The notes: generated from the letters alone by a model not told the origin. Counted from the first letter of the stretch, positions 45,271 to 56,856 are shown. The stretch is DNA of 64,000 bases from Limnanthes douglasii subsp. nivea (GCA_036936605.1 JAUPFV010000005.1:61276742-61340741), one strand, 5' to 3'. Program-made: numbers and translations.

Positions 45271-45578
45271 GAAGCACCCCTAAATATTTACTGACTCATA
45301 CTAATTAAAATACAAAACTAGACAAGTCACATTTTAGAATTAACATAAGTATCTTCCCTTTGTACGCGAATCTCGGCCATATTAGGAAGACACCGGGTCA
45401 CAGAGTAAAAAATTATGCAATCTATTTATTAAATACACAATATACAATTTTTTTAATTTTATTTTATAATGACAACTATATTTAATTTTTTTTATTATAT
45501 TAGTAAATTAATTTCCATGTAAGCAAAAACACTAAGAGTAAATTTACAATATAATTCTTTTTAATAGATTAAGAAACA
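45270..45578 (-). repeat. Athila-like 3' LTR, part 2 (U3-side)
   Basis: Collinear with 47,850-48,129: ACAAAACTAGACAA, a CTTCC-TTTGTACG-GAATC block, TAATGACAACTAT-like, CATGTAAGCAAAAACAC, AGAGTAAATTTA and AATATAATTC. On minus it starts TGTTTCT, parallel to TGTGTCT of the 5' LTR. It supplies exactly the LTR portion missing at 39,005. Confidence 0.8.
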
Positions 45579-47025
45579 ATGGTACCTGATTAATATATAT
45601 AAGGTTGAAATTGTAGGATTTGAGTTGAAGTATATAAGCTAGTTGGTTCCGCGAAAAGATAATTGGAAGAAAAGAAAACAAAAGAACAAGTAATATAAAC
45701 ACTAAAAACATATCTAAAGCAGATTGTCAACACACCCACAAAAAAAATACCTAAAAAAAATATAAATTAAAAATACTGACATAAAAGAAAATAAAAAATA
45801 AATAAAACTTACATTGGGTTGCCTCCAAATCAGTATTTGTTTTAAGTCAGTAGCTTGACCTTTCGACAACTTTTTTTTTCAAGGTGGTTGATAACTATCT
45901 TTGGAAATAGTCACGCATCCACGTTGCCATGATAACTATTGTAGCTCTGGAACAAGTGACTTTGTTTGCAGTTGGCATTGTGTTGGTTGAATATAATATT
46001 GTTTAAACAATTGTTTTGGGAGGTGGATCGTTGAAAGCAAAAACAATTTGAAAATCAATTTTTTGTGCTAGAATCATTATATTTAATATCTGGGTCAGAG
46101 TAAGATATTATGATAACCATATTTTGTTCATCTTCAACCTTCTTCTCTACTTGAGGTTGTTCTATTTGGATAACACATGTAAGGGTAATATATATTCGGT
46201 ATCTTGGTCAGAGTTATATTTGTCCAACAATAAAGCTTGGCTTCGGTCATCTTGAACTTCAAGATGTTGGATTGATGTATATTGAATTTGTGCATAATGT
46301 TGAAGCTTAAATGGATAATTCTCGGATTGTTCAAACATTATTTCAGTAATATTGATGAATTTATCCATTTTATCTTCTAAGTTTTTTAAACGAACGTCTT
46401 GATTTTGAATCAAATTCTCCAGTTTTTTTTACATTTGATTCATTTTTTCTCGAAGATTCGATTAATTTATTCACAGATTCCTCTAGGTTTGACTTTTTCA
46501 ATAACCTATTCATATCATCATGCTCCAAAATATAATTGGTATTCTCCTATGAAAAGTTTTGGTTTTGCCAACGTCCAACGTGATAATCATAATTATAGTA
46601 GGGTTTAAAGCCTTGTTGGAAGCTATACCTATAATCATTTGTTGAGGCGAACTGGTTTATTGTATAAATGCTTCACACTCATTGACGGTTGGCAGCATTC
46701 ATCCTCATATGGGCCAATTTTTGTTCAAGCGAAACTAACCTCATATGGGCCAAGTTTTGTTCAAGCATATCTAACTTTGCTTGTAGTATTGTTCTATTAT
46801 CCGGTGCATTCATACCAAAGTATGTTTTCCTAAAATAAAATTTTTAAAAAATTAATAAGTATAAAAATATATCAAAACAAGAGATATAAAAATAAAATCA
46901 AATATACTCAAATAAAATCAAATAAATATTAACAAATAAATAAAAATTAATTAGCATAAAAATATATCAAACCAATAGATTTAAAAATAAAGTTTATATG
47001 TCCCCCTACAACGGTCCCAAAAACT
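45579..47025 (-). pseudogene. Athila-like gag C-terminal region and primer-binding site
   Basis: Minus: from 47,024 TTTTTGGGACCGTTGTAGGG resembles the Athila primer-binding junction (TTTTTGGCGCCGTTGCCGGG). Near 46,600-46,520 the frame gives FKPYYNYDYHVGRWQNQNFS, as in the NP-YNPGW-NHPNFSW box of Athila gag. 46,413-46,220 reads DVRLKNLEDKMDKF. Near 45,850-45,800 stands GGCAACCCAATGT-type sequence common after this gag. A 36-bp tandem duplication starts at 46,705 and 46,741. Frames are broken, and no protease, RT or integrase follows. Confidence 0.65.
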
Positions 47026-48129
47026 TGATACGAAAAATCACAAGTGTACGATTTCTGATTTAGTTTTATGAGTATTTAAGACTCGAATATCGAACCAATG
47101 AAATATATCTATTTTAAAATCTATAATCTAATATAAAAATATACTAATTAGAAACAAAAAAGTAAATTTCAAATGTTGATCTAAAAGATCCATGATTTGA
47201 TTTATACTAAAAAATAAAAATAAAATAATAATAATAATAATAATTATAATTAATAATTTATAATGTATTTTGTATATATTCAAATTAGCCTAACTTTCAC
47301 AATTATTCTTTGAATCAAGTTTCTGTTTCAAAGTGTTGTGATCATCTTTCGATCTCACACAACTAACCTTCTTGTATGGCTGTTTATATCTATAGTCTCA
47401 TACCTCATATAATTAGGTCATAAAGTTTTAGATATTAGATGAGGCTGCACTGGGTCATGACCATAGTAAACTACTCAATCAACCCAATGGTATTAATATA
47501 GTTCAGAAGTAGATATTACCTCTCGATCTCAACCTAAATCTATGATCAATCAATTAATCTCGTAGGAAATTGAAAGCATTATGATTAACATCAATACTAA
47601 AGATAAAATAAAAACTAAATAAATAAAAATATAAACTACATTCAAAATTGTATCTACAGAGGTTCAATAGCCATATAACAAAATTGTTTAGCTCATAGTG
47701 AGCATAACCCTAATAACAAAAACAAAAAGAAGAAGAAGAAATAAAAGTAGACTATTGACGAACGTCTGGATCCCCTTTTGTTTGATGTGTTAAGGTTTTC
47801 ATTTACGGGAAAAGTTATGTGATTTTTATTCAACCCTAAATAATCTCCTAATATAAAACACAAAACTAGACAAACCACATTTGAGAATTAATATAAATCT
47901 CTTCCTTTTGTACGTGAATCCCGACCAGATTAGGAAGAGACCGGTCACTTGGTAAAGAATTATGAAACCTATTTATTTAATAAATAATATATAAAAAATT
48001 TAATATTTTGTTTACAATGACAACTATTTTTTAGAAATAATTTATTACATTATTAAATTAATGTCCATGTAAGCAAAAACACGCAGAGTAAATTTATAAT
48101 ATAATTCATTTTAATAACTTCTAGACACA
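47026..48129 (-). repeat. Athila-like 5' LTR
   Basis: 1.1-kb LTR with TG...CA ends on minus (TGTGTCTAG at 48,129; GTATCA at 47,026), followed by the primer-binding site. It matches the two pieces of the split 3' LTR along its whole length with many substitutions and indels, so the insertion is old. Its 5' end abuts the rbcL fragment. Confidence 0.8.
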
Positions 48130-48905
48130 ATTTTTTTACGACATGAACTCCTAATTCTCGAGAAAATACAACATTTTTTTATTATTTCTTCGCATGTAGC
48201 CGCAATAGCATTCAAATAATGCCCTTTGATTTCACCCATTTCGGCGTGTGCTTTATATATTACTTTGGCACAAAATAAATAATGGTCTCTCCAACGCATA
48301 AATGGTTGAGAGTTCACATTCTCATCATCTTTGGTAAAATCAAGTCCATCACGTAACGATTCATAAACTGCTCTACCGCAGTTCTTAGTGGATAATCCCA
48401 ATTTAGGTTTAATAGTGCATCCTAATATAGGACGACCATACTTGTCCAATTTATCTCTTTCAACTTGAATTTCATAAGGGGTCCCTGAAAAGTTTTAGAA
48501 TAAGCAGGAGGGATTCGCAGATCCTCTAAACGTAGAACTCACAATGATTTGAACCCAAATACATTATCCACATTGAAGTATACATGTTAGTAACAAAACC
48601 TTTTCAAAAAGGTCTAAAGGATAAGCTGCATAAGTAATATATTGATTTTCTTCTCTATAAACGGGCTTGATGTGGTAGAATCTTCCTTTATAACGATCAA
48701 GACTGGTAAGCCCATGAGTCCAGACAGTTGTCCATGTACCAGTAGAAGATTCAGCAGCTACTGCAGCCCTTGCTTCCTCAGGTGAAACTCCTGGTAGATG
48801 AGTTACTCGGAATGCTACCAAGATATCAGTATCCTTGGTTTCATACTCATGAGTATAATAAGTAAATTTGTAATCTTTAACAACAACTTTGAATCCAACA
48901 TTTGC
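48130..48905 (-). pseudogene. rbcL: Nuclear copy of plastid rbcL (internal fragment)
   Basis: On minus, roughly codons 15-215 of the RuBisCO large subunit: [60 protein letters not shown], then a frameshift near 48,590, [48 protein letters not shown] and, in another frame, [10 protein letters not shown]. Many replacements at normally invariant sites plus frameshifts show long nuclear residence. The end at about 48,137 coincides with the start of the Athila-like LTR. No adjoining plastid sequence was recognised on the other side. Confidence 0.95.
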
Positions 48906-49505
48906 TTTAGACTACTTTGAATCCAACACCAACTTAATATTTTTTGTTTATAATATTATAAATATTATATAAATAGTTTTAAACATTTTTAGACTAATTT
49001 TTATATTCTCTCTATTCTAGATCGAGAAATAAATCACAAAACCAATTTCAAGATTAAATCGTGAAATCGTTTCGTGTGTTTCAATTTTGAAACACCAAAA
49101 ACTTGAGTTTTGATTAGAATGGTAAAATCGAATCCAAATTCCATTTTTTTAAATTTGTTTTTTGAATTGAAATTCAATTTTATTTAAATTTATTTTTTTA
49201 GTCGAAATTCAATTTTATTTAAATTTATTTTTTGAGTCGAAATTCAAGTTTGGGGTATTAAAATAAAATATTTGGTCCTGGCTTTGATTCTAAACCTAAA
49301 TATAAAACTTTATCATTTGAAATTGATATCCAAAACCATACTTTTGTCTTCTGAATCTTTGTGTTTTTTTAAACCCAAAACTTGGGTTTTGATTTTGAAG
49401 GACGAATTCATAACTGAAATCTAGATTTTTGGTTATAATAGTAGGTTGGTTTATTATGGGGAGAAAAAAAATAGTTTTTTATTTTTTACAAAAATAATGT
49501 GAAGT
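48906..49505. other. AT-rich spacer with a 35-bp tandem repeat
   Basis: Between 49,169 and about 49,270 the unit GAAATTCAATTTTATTTAAA recurs at 49,169, 49,204 and (shortened) 49,239. No gene recognised. Confidence 0.6.
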
Positions 49506-49890
49506 TTGTTTTGCTCTTACGAAATGTATAGCTCGTCCAATCAGATTTCTATTGATGACTTTAATGATTGTTGCTATCATTGTGAGTTGAGTGATCTTAG
49601 ATCGTCGAGATTCCAATTATTTGGTCCAACAAGTACGCCATAAATCTCATTGCTTCTAGAATTAATCGCGTCTTATTTAACGATGATTGCGATTATTCAT
49701 TCCCTTTATCCGTTGCCCATTACGGGTCTCATCGAAATTCAGATCACACAGCTGTTACTTTAAATCTAGGTACCATCCGATGCCCTTTGTTGCATCTGTT
49801 AATAATGTGAATTTGAGGACAATTTTTTTTGAATCCGGGAAGGATAATATAGCGGAGAATGCCTACTATTTAAATTCAAATGTTTAGAAT
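49506..49890 (+). pseudogene. LINE endonuclease fragment
   Basis: Plus-frame pieces ISIDDFNDCCYHCELSDL, NLIASRINRVLFNDD and SHRNSDHTAVT match the last third of the LINE APE endonuclease (F-x-x-C-x-x-x-x-x-L-x-DL; R-x-L-DRVL-N; SDH). The SDH catalytic His motif is kept. Only this short part remains. Confidence 0.6.
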
Positions 49891-50284
49891 CCAAAATAAT
49901 ATTTAAATGTTTATTTTATTTTATTTTAGGAAAATATTTTAGTGAGTGAAGCAAATTTGATTGCATCCATATTTGATAGGATTGTCTTTTTAATACCTTT
50001 GTTTTATTTTATTTTAAGAATATTTGATTAGGGTTTCGAATGTTCCCAATATAAAGCATATCATACCCTAATATTAAGATTTTTTTAAATAACCACTTTC
50101 GATTGAATTTGCAGTTTTGTTTTCTTTGGATTACGTAACATCTATCTCTTTACTATTGGATTAGGGTTTGTAATTATAACTTGTTTTTTTTTATATTCCA
50201 CTACATCAGTTAGTATTAGATCTTGAATTGATGCTGTGTAGATACACGAATAATCTTTCCGAACCTGATTTTTCAACTTTGAAA

Positions 50285-50815
50285 TTTAGAATAGAGAACA
50301 ACATCTTTGAACCTGCATGCATCATCTAGGGGTAGGGGGGGGGGGGGGGGAGGATTTGCAAGTTCGTTATCGACTCACATAGTTATGAGAATTTGATTTC
50401 TAAGGAGGCTGTTCAGAAACTGACATTGGAGATTGAAGTTTTTCCAAACCCTTACATACTGTTAAGGTTGATAAAGCATAACAAAGTAACAATTTATAAA
50501 TGTTATGCCAGGACATCCATGTAAATATAACATAAATTATACTAATGATGGTACAAAGAATCGATGCAGTTTTGTGATTGACGATCGTAAGATTACATAA
50601 ATGACATATAGAAAAGTTCCTCCAAAACCACCTCCACTAGTTAATGAGTTTTGTGCTCATATTGCACTAGTTAACAATATTAATTTTGATGCTAAAAGTG
50701 AAAATGGGCCGATATTTGACAAGATGAATATAACGATGAAGATGAAAATTTATTTAATATTAAAGAGAAAGTGGTCGAAGCCACAGAAAATAAAAACCTA
50801 TATAACATGAACCAA
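50285..50815 (+). pseudogene. Gypsy (chromovirus-like) protease region relic
   Basis: Reads ENNIFEPACII, a G16 run with frame change, then CKFVIDSHSYENLISKEAVQ, KLTLEIEVFPNPYILLRL, and later NRCSFVIDDRKIT and PPKPPPLVNEF. This is the aspartic protease of chromovirus-type gypsy elements (CTI-x-GK-VC-LIID-GSC-N) with the catalytic DSG changed to DSH, then the linker before RT. No RT follows. Confidence 0.65.
50335..50350. repeat. G16 homopolymer
   Basis: Sixteen consecutive G within the protease relic, at a point where the coding frame changes. Confidence 0.95.
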
Positions 50816-51079
50816 CTTTTAATAGAACCAAATGACATTAAACATTATGACTTCCCTCATTCTAGTATGTCTAACAAAAGGGTTGATGAGGAAGTCTTAT
50901 TAATATAAATACCCAGTTCAATTTAAAATTAGGACCATAAGATACTTTTGAGTCGCCTGATGATGTGTGGTTAACTATGTTAGAGATATCGTAATTTACA
51001 CAACCTATGAGATCATCGCCACCCCCTAGACCTCCGCCTGGTATACCTTCATGACATTCAACATCAGAGGCTAAATTTG

Positions 51080-51330
51080 GACATGTTAAGGAAAAGATAG
51101 AGAGGGAGAACTTGAAAGCCAAAAGCAAATACAAATGCTCCAAATACAAAACAACAAAATGTACTAATGATCCTGGAATGATTGATATTATCCATGGTTA
51201 TTTGTTCGTAGAGCTAATACGAACTACACAAACTGACCTTAAAAAGAAACTTTCAAGTATGCACGTCCTGGATAATGATCCACAAAAACCTGCTGCGAGG
51301 ATGAAAAACTCATGTGTCGCCTAGATACAA
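51080..51330 (+). pseudogene. Possible gypsy integrase C-terminal scrap
   Basis: HVKEKIERENLKAKSKYKCS then KYKTTK resembles the helix before the C-terminal integrase domain of chromoviruses (EVR-KIE-SNAKYK). The remainder to the stop at 51,322 is unassigned. It could be the far end of the same deleted element as the protease at 50.3 kb. Confidence 0.35.
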
Positions 51331-51340
51331 AACGACACTT

Positions 51341-51600
51341 TGAAGTCAGAGGTATTAACAGACTGTAGAAAATAGTGTTTCGTTTCCGGATAATCTCTGA
51401 AGTCTTGTAAACAATTTCTTATTGAAATATTTTTGGGGTTCTCCAAAAATTTCAATTGGATAAAATCAGAGATATATACTTTGAACAGCCCCAGCCAGGG
51501 GCTCCGCCCCTTGATCCCGCTAATCGTGATATAATCTAACAAGCGTGCACTCCGCACTCTACGACTTGTTTGATAATATATCATGATTAAATTGGTCGAC
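51341..51600 (-). repeat. GC-rich palindrome region, possible LTR or SINE-like fragment
   Basis: An AGGGGCTCCGCCCCT palindrome at about 51,494-51,508 sits in otherwise AT-rich DNA. On minus the context GGGGCGGAGCCCCTGG with GCGGGATCAAG is of a type common in plant repeats. A TGTTTACAAG...ACA frame could mark an LTR end. Family not determined. Confidence 0.35.
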
Positions 51601-51699
51601 TAGTCGATCCAATTACACTAAAATAAATAACACAGACTATGTTTTTTTTACCAACCAAGTACCAAAATACGATTAATGGCATTACACATAACCGATAAC

Positions 51700-51965
51700 T
51701 TCGCTTGTGCAGTCGTGAGACTCAACTAAATGTTTACTTCAAGTATTCAGATCAAGTTAGAGAAGACAAACTATTGTATTTGTTTGATTTTAAATTTGTG
51801 AATAAAGTAATGAGTTTTGATACTTGTGTCTATGTAGCTACTAGCTTGATAGATATGAACTCCAAATTCGGTTTTTTATGTTTATGCACAAAAAAATGTT
51901 CGGTGAAGTATTTGAGATAGACAATAGTTATAAAACTATTGTTGTTGGTTTTATTAATGAAAGTA
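51700..51965 (+). pseudogene. PPR protein fragment
   Basis: Reads FDTCVYVATSLIDMNSKFG, then in another frame KKMFGEVFEIDNSYKTIVVG and FINES. The spacing YV-T-LIDMYSKFG-x-x-x-x-A-x-x-xF is that of PLS-type PPR units. About two units survive, frameshifted. Confidence 0.45.
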
Positions 51966-54236
51966 AAATTGAAAAAACACCACATTGATTTTAAATTCAA
52001 ATTTATTACCGGAAGGAGGATGTGTTGTTGTGTATAAAAGATTCTTAGAGAATGACGTGATTTTAGATGTATTTTTTTTTTGAAATAAACACTTTTTATT
52101 GAATTTTGAGTTTTGTTTCACTTTGATTAGGGTTATATGAATTATTTACTGTTCTTTTTTTATGATGATAATAATAAGGACTAGTTACCATATACTATTC
52201 ATTCTAAAATTTAATTAAAAAAATACTACCGAGAAAATACAAATTAATGTGTACCTTCTTTTTATTTTCTTTTTATTTATGATATTAATTTTTTTAAATG
52301 TCGTATCTTCCATAGTAGTTCAAAAAAAATATATATGGAAAACACCATTAATTTTGTTTTTTTAAGACAAATGAAACTAGATCTGTGAATGATATTTTTT
52401 TATTTTTTTTCAATCCCAGTTAACCCTAATTTTGTATTTCGCACTGAAGTAAATTAATTTTTAAAATTTAATAATGATTTCACTTTTATATTATTATCCA
52501 TGGTTTCACATTTCGTACTTATGTACTTTTTCGTCCAAATTAACCATGGTTTCTCATATTGTAATTCCACGTCGTTTTTTGTATTTTCAATATTTAAGGT
52601 TTCACATTTCGATTATGTTATACTTTAAAATCATTTTTTGTAGTGAAACCAAATATGACTATCTAGAACTCTATAAATCACCACAAAATCTTCTTAAATC
52701 TGATTTTCTACCTAATTATGAAAAGAAATCAATAAATGTATTAGGTTTAAACTCGGATTCGATTTCACTTCTCTCTTTTGGTTTTAAATCAAACCAAAAC
52801 AGTAAAATTTTACGCAAAATTTAATAAACCCTAACATATTATGGAAAGAAAATATGAAGAAGCGAGTAAGAGAAACAAAAGAAGAAAAAACTTGTGATTT
52901 TTATTTTAGCGGGTTCAAGAGAGAAAAAAAAGTGTCTAGAAATGTTATCTCTTGCAATGAGTTTTCCATGAATTGTTAGCCACACAATAAAGAAGTGTAT
53001 AGAAAGGTTGAATTTACTCCACACAACAAGATGTTACTTTTCTAGTTGGAAAGAAATATTTTAACGTCCTCGCTGTTTGAGGGATCGTGGAAGATACTGA
53101 TAAATTACCAACTTTTCAAAGATGTTTGTGGTGGGTTCTGTCACGAGAACGAATTTGATCCGATCAATTTTAAAATCCATTTGAGATGATATCTGCATAC
53201 GACGGTAACGAATAACACTAGAGCAAAAACGGTTCACTAAAAAATTAAAATAGAATCGGATCATACCAGGAAAAGTGAAACCACTAATTTTAATTTCAAA
53301 TTTGTATAGTTTGATTTTAATTTTTTTTACCAACTAGTAGAAAAACTCATAACTAAGCTCTATCAATAATTGCACTTGATTTTGTCTTTTGAAAATCAAT
53401 CACACCGGAGTATAATCGGCTGTTTAAAAAAGATGTTTCACTAAACTAAACCCACCTTCCTTCCCATGTTAGATGGCCTCTCAAAATACATGCTATTTTA
53501 AGCAAATTATATGTAAAGTAACAACTTCTCTCAAACATAGATAAGCTAAGCGAAACAACCAAATCAATCAGACCAATTGTGTCACGAGTTCGGTTGGATT
53601 GATGAAATGGACTTGGAAATTTCTACTCCAAACTCCAATGATGCGTTTCTTCAAAAACAAATGAACAGAACAGGGGTCCAATACCAATAGCTTAGAGTTT
53701 CCAACATAAAAAGTTGATATTGCTTTAAATCCACTGCTTCAATTGAGAGTCTAAATGAAGTAAACAGTCTACCTTACTGTTTTTCTTCTTTGGCTTTAAA
53801 ATAGTGATATTTTTTACCAACATGGAAAGCTAGAAAGCGAGTCAATAACCTAAACTTTAATTTGCTCTATAATTGGAAACACGAATATACATATAAACTT
53901 GTTCTTTTGACGAATGTCATTTAAGGGGTGTATAAAAATAAAGCATATGAAAAAGAGAGAAATCTAACACGCACCAAACTTATCGTTAGATGTACATTAT
54001 TTTTTTCTTTCCAATAAATATATATATATATATATCGAGACATACTCATTTACAATCTCCAAATCATTTTCATTTGAGTCAAAATGTCTCAAATTTAATT
54101 TATATTCATGATAACATAGCTCCAATCTCCAATTATTAAATCTATGTATATGATCAGTCAGATTGAGGTTGGTTTAGAGTAAATATACCTAAAAATAGTA
54201 TAATAAATATAATTTATTATATAAAACAAATTTAAA
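51966..54236. other. AT-rich spacer without supported genes
   Basis: No domain, RNA gene or transposon end recognised. An (AT)n microsatellite lies at about 54,017-54,036. The minus and plus frames at 52.5-53.3 kb are low-complexity and lack family signatures. Confidence 0.55.
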
Positions 54237-54326
54237 TTTAAATATCAATTATTGTATTTTTAGTGTAATTAGATTGATTAATTTAAATATCAATTATTGT
54301 ATTTTTAGTGTAATTAGATTGATTAA
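54237..54326 (+). repeat. 45-bp exact tandem duplication
   Basis: TTTAAATATCAATTATTG starts at 54,237 and again at 54,282, and the units match through ATTTTTAGTGTAATTAGATT. Identity suggests a recent event. 54,327-55,040 holds no gene. Confidence 0.9.
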
Positions 54327-55044
54327 TTGACAAATATTAATTATAATATAACTACAAACAAAGTTGGGATTGGAAAAATATAGAATATATATATTTGTTT
54401 GTAGAATGAAATCTAAAAGTCCCCTAATCGTGTTTGGGGACCTCGCCTCCAAGAAAGTTCGGATACAACATTTAATTTTGAATTTTTAAAATAAAAACTA
54501 TTTATTTTTTTCACAAATTATTTATAATTACTTTTATAGCTTGGTTGGTCTATATATATCTTTTTTGGTTAGAAAATACACACAAAAAGATCATTCTCGG
54601 TTTATTGGGAGATCAGATTTTATCCAGTTATTTTTTTTGAAAACTGTAAAAGAGACAAAATCCCATTTATTCATTTTCCTGTTGAATAAACGAAAAGAAA
54701 TAAAGAACACTTATCTGTGTGTTTTAAGATCTCTAAGAACACGTGAAGAACTTGAAAGAGAAAAATAGAAATAAATAGTAAAGTCTTTCAATAACATATA
54801 TGGTGGTTGATTCACTATTTTGGTTTTGGTTTAAAAAATGCCAAAACCTAAGTCTTTTATTTATAGACTTTAAAATTTGAGACCCAAAATTGTAAAATCC
54901 AACTTGTTTTACTATCTCATGATCAGAGACACAATCCAGTTAATTGACAAATCAATTTACCTTGTTCTAACATGACCAAAATGATTGGTGTTAAAGACCA
55001 ATCTTGTGATACTTGAGTCTCCCATTAAAACCTTTACAAATCTC

Positions 55045-55850
55045 TATAAATTCTTCTTCAAAATGAACATATTTTCCTTATTCTGCCCTCTAAATTTAAC
55101 GTCCTCGAGAAGTTTTGTTTTTTCTATTTTAAACATAGTACCAGTGAGAGAATCATAAAACTTAAACCTCTTAGAGTGTTCGCAATAACCTATGAAGAAG
55201 AACTTACTGTTTTTGGGTCTAGTCTCTTTTCTTGAGTTTTGTAAACACATGCCTCAACAAGACATTCTTTTTTAAGATGCTAGCACATTCGCCTCAAGAA
55301 TGGCCAATTTTAGTCTCCTCTTCTCTTGTGCAGCGTGGGAAATAAAATCATTGATATTTCATTTCCCCGCATACAATTATACGTAGACTGGAAACAATTA
55401 AACCGCTCCGACAATTCCTGAAATGTGAATCCCACCACATAATATGCTCACATATTGTCCATATACCATTTTATCTTTTGGTAAAGAGCTCGTTTATAAG
55501 ACAAAGCAACTCTACCTTTTTGTTATTGGCAAAGTCTTTCACGAGCTCTGTGAGAAATACCGTTGTTGTGGTAACATCCTTCGGGATAAACCCACGAAGT
55601 GCTACTGCGATATCTTATAACATAAGACCCATGTATAAATTATTTGACTTCTCCCATATCTCATATTCCTTAGTTTCCTCTAATGTATTTTTGGACTAAG
55701 GGTAGAGGGTCTTGAATGGGTCATAACATAGCCATAATCATGCATAAATAAATACAGAAGTGTGCTCTCTTTCCATACGGTAAAATAAGAGTAATCTAGC
55801 ATGCGTGGACGATTCTCTAGAACATTATAACCCATGTGCACTGGAAACAA
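55045..55850 (-). pseudogene. Copia-type retrotransposon relic: gag joined to the integrase end
   Basis: On minus, about 55,830-55,690 reads ENRPRMLDYSYFTVWKESTL, the copia gag start (NRPPLL-G-NY-YWK). About 55,570-55,490 reads TTTVFLTELVKDFANNKKVE, the gag middle. About 55,350-55,290 gives INDFISHAAQEKRRLK, like the gag ISHC-QEEERLK stretch. At 55,250-55,044 the frame reads NSKFFFIGYCEHSKRFKFYD and KTKLLEDVKF, the C-terminal integrase region. Zinc knuckle, protease and the integrase core are missing, so an internal deletion joined the parts. RT and LTRs were not found. Confidence 0.75.
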
Positions 55851-55989
55851 ATAAATAGCACACAAAGCACATTTAGATTCATGACATATAACTTAAAACA
55901 TGCATAAACATGGTATATACATGTTAAAAATAAAATATCTTGTTAATAGATACACGAGGACAAATCATACTAACATGTATTTTATGAGT

Positions 55990-56856
55990 TTGAGAAACAT
56001 ACCATGTCATTATTTAAATTTCCTAAATACCAGTGAAACCTTCATGAGGGCTGATTTCACTTACTTAAATTATAATAATCCTAATTTGTTTGTTATAAGT
56101 ACCGGTGAAACCTTTTCGATGACCATTTTTATCTATTTAAAATTTTAAAAATTATATGGATGAACTTAATTTTCATAAGTATATATGAAACCTTTTGGAG
56201 GATCGATTTTATCTACTTAAGATTAAATCCACCACAGACTATTTCTGTAAATATATCTAGTTCATGATTACTTTAAACCCAAGGTCAACCTTCTGGAGGG
56301 TCGATAATATCTGAATTTAAATTAATTCTGAAACATTTTGAAGCCCAAGAGCCCTAAGGAGATCAATTCAACCTTCCGGAAGACCGATTAAATTAATTTC
56401 TTAGTTCACCTACCGGTCTTTGAAACCTTAGTCAGGAATTAGGAATTTAATATTAAAGCATATTATAATTTATTTCAAAATTAAACATGATGAGTTCGGA
56501 ATATTCACACATATCCCACTGCATAATCTAGACAGGTGTAATTCGGACAATAACATGCCACTAAATAATCCGGACAAGACAAAAGTAAAACTCCTTTTGA
56601 CTAAGCTATGTGCTAATCTACTTAAAAGATTAATGGGTCCTTAAACTTGACCCGATTTCATAACTTGACCCATAAGCCCATGGGTCCTTAATTAAGGGTA
56701 TAAATACCCCAACTACTCTCATTAATGAGGGTAATAAACATTTAATACAACCAAGTTTCTCAATTATCTCACTACATTCTACACCAAACACTTAATACTT
56801 TGAAACTTCATAAAACACTTTACAAAACTACCCCCAGCCTAAAATAAACCAAACCA
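55990..56856 (+). repeat. 5' LTR of the right Tat element
   Basis: The 3' end at 56,856 (CA before AATTGGCGACC) is shared with the left copy. A TATA box (TATAAATACCCC, 56,699-56,710) marks the likely promoter. The 5' end is only estimated; it must lie to the right of the copia relic. U3 contains five degenerate repeats (see separate entry). Confidence 0.6.
56034..56405 (+). repeat. Five degenerate repeats in the LTR U3 region
   Basis: AAACCTTCATGAGGGCTGAT (56,036), AAACCTTTTCGATGACCATT (56,107), AAACCTTTTGGAGGATCGAT (56,189), CAACCTTCTGGAGGGTCGAT (56,287) and CAACCTTCCGGAAGACCGAT (56,370) recur at 71-98 bp spacing, most followed by TTTA/ATTTAAA-like words. Repeated U3 blocks often act as promoter or enhancer units in plant LTRs. 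Confidence 0.75.

Larger units (their letters stand above)
38166..48129 (-). mobile_element. Athila-like LTR retrotransposon without pol, split by nested insertions
   Basis: 5' LTR at 47,026-48,129; primer-binding site at 47,001-47,024; gag-like internal part 45,579-47,025. The 3' LTR is split into 38,166-about 39,005 and about 45,270-45,578. Together the two pieces cover the whole 1.1-kb LTR once, in order. The LTR begins TGT and ends CA. No pol domains are present, so it is a deleted or non-autonomous copy. About 1 kb of unknown DNA and the Pack-MULE sit inside the 3' LTR. No convincing 5-bp target duplication flanks it (AATCT against ATTTT). Confidence 0.72.

Noticed and set aside
45074..45290. 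Two TCAATGA...TAGGTRATRAAGCACCC blocks as a tandem repeat
   Set aside because: Similarity is patchy and short; could be chance or an old LTR word. Not listed as a repeat.
38161..48134. 5-bp target-site duplication of the Athila-like element
   Set aside because: Flanks AATCT and ATTTT agree at only three of five bases, not enough to claim.
48111..48905. Functional plastid rbcL gene or plastid contig
   Set aside because: Frameshifts, missing ends, nuclear repeats on both sides and replacements at invariant residues show a nuclear pseudogene.
52474..52824. 116-residue plus frame as a gene
   Set aside because: Hydrophobic, low-complexity, no family signature, no start or splice support.
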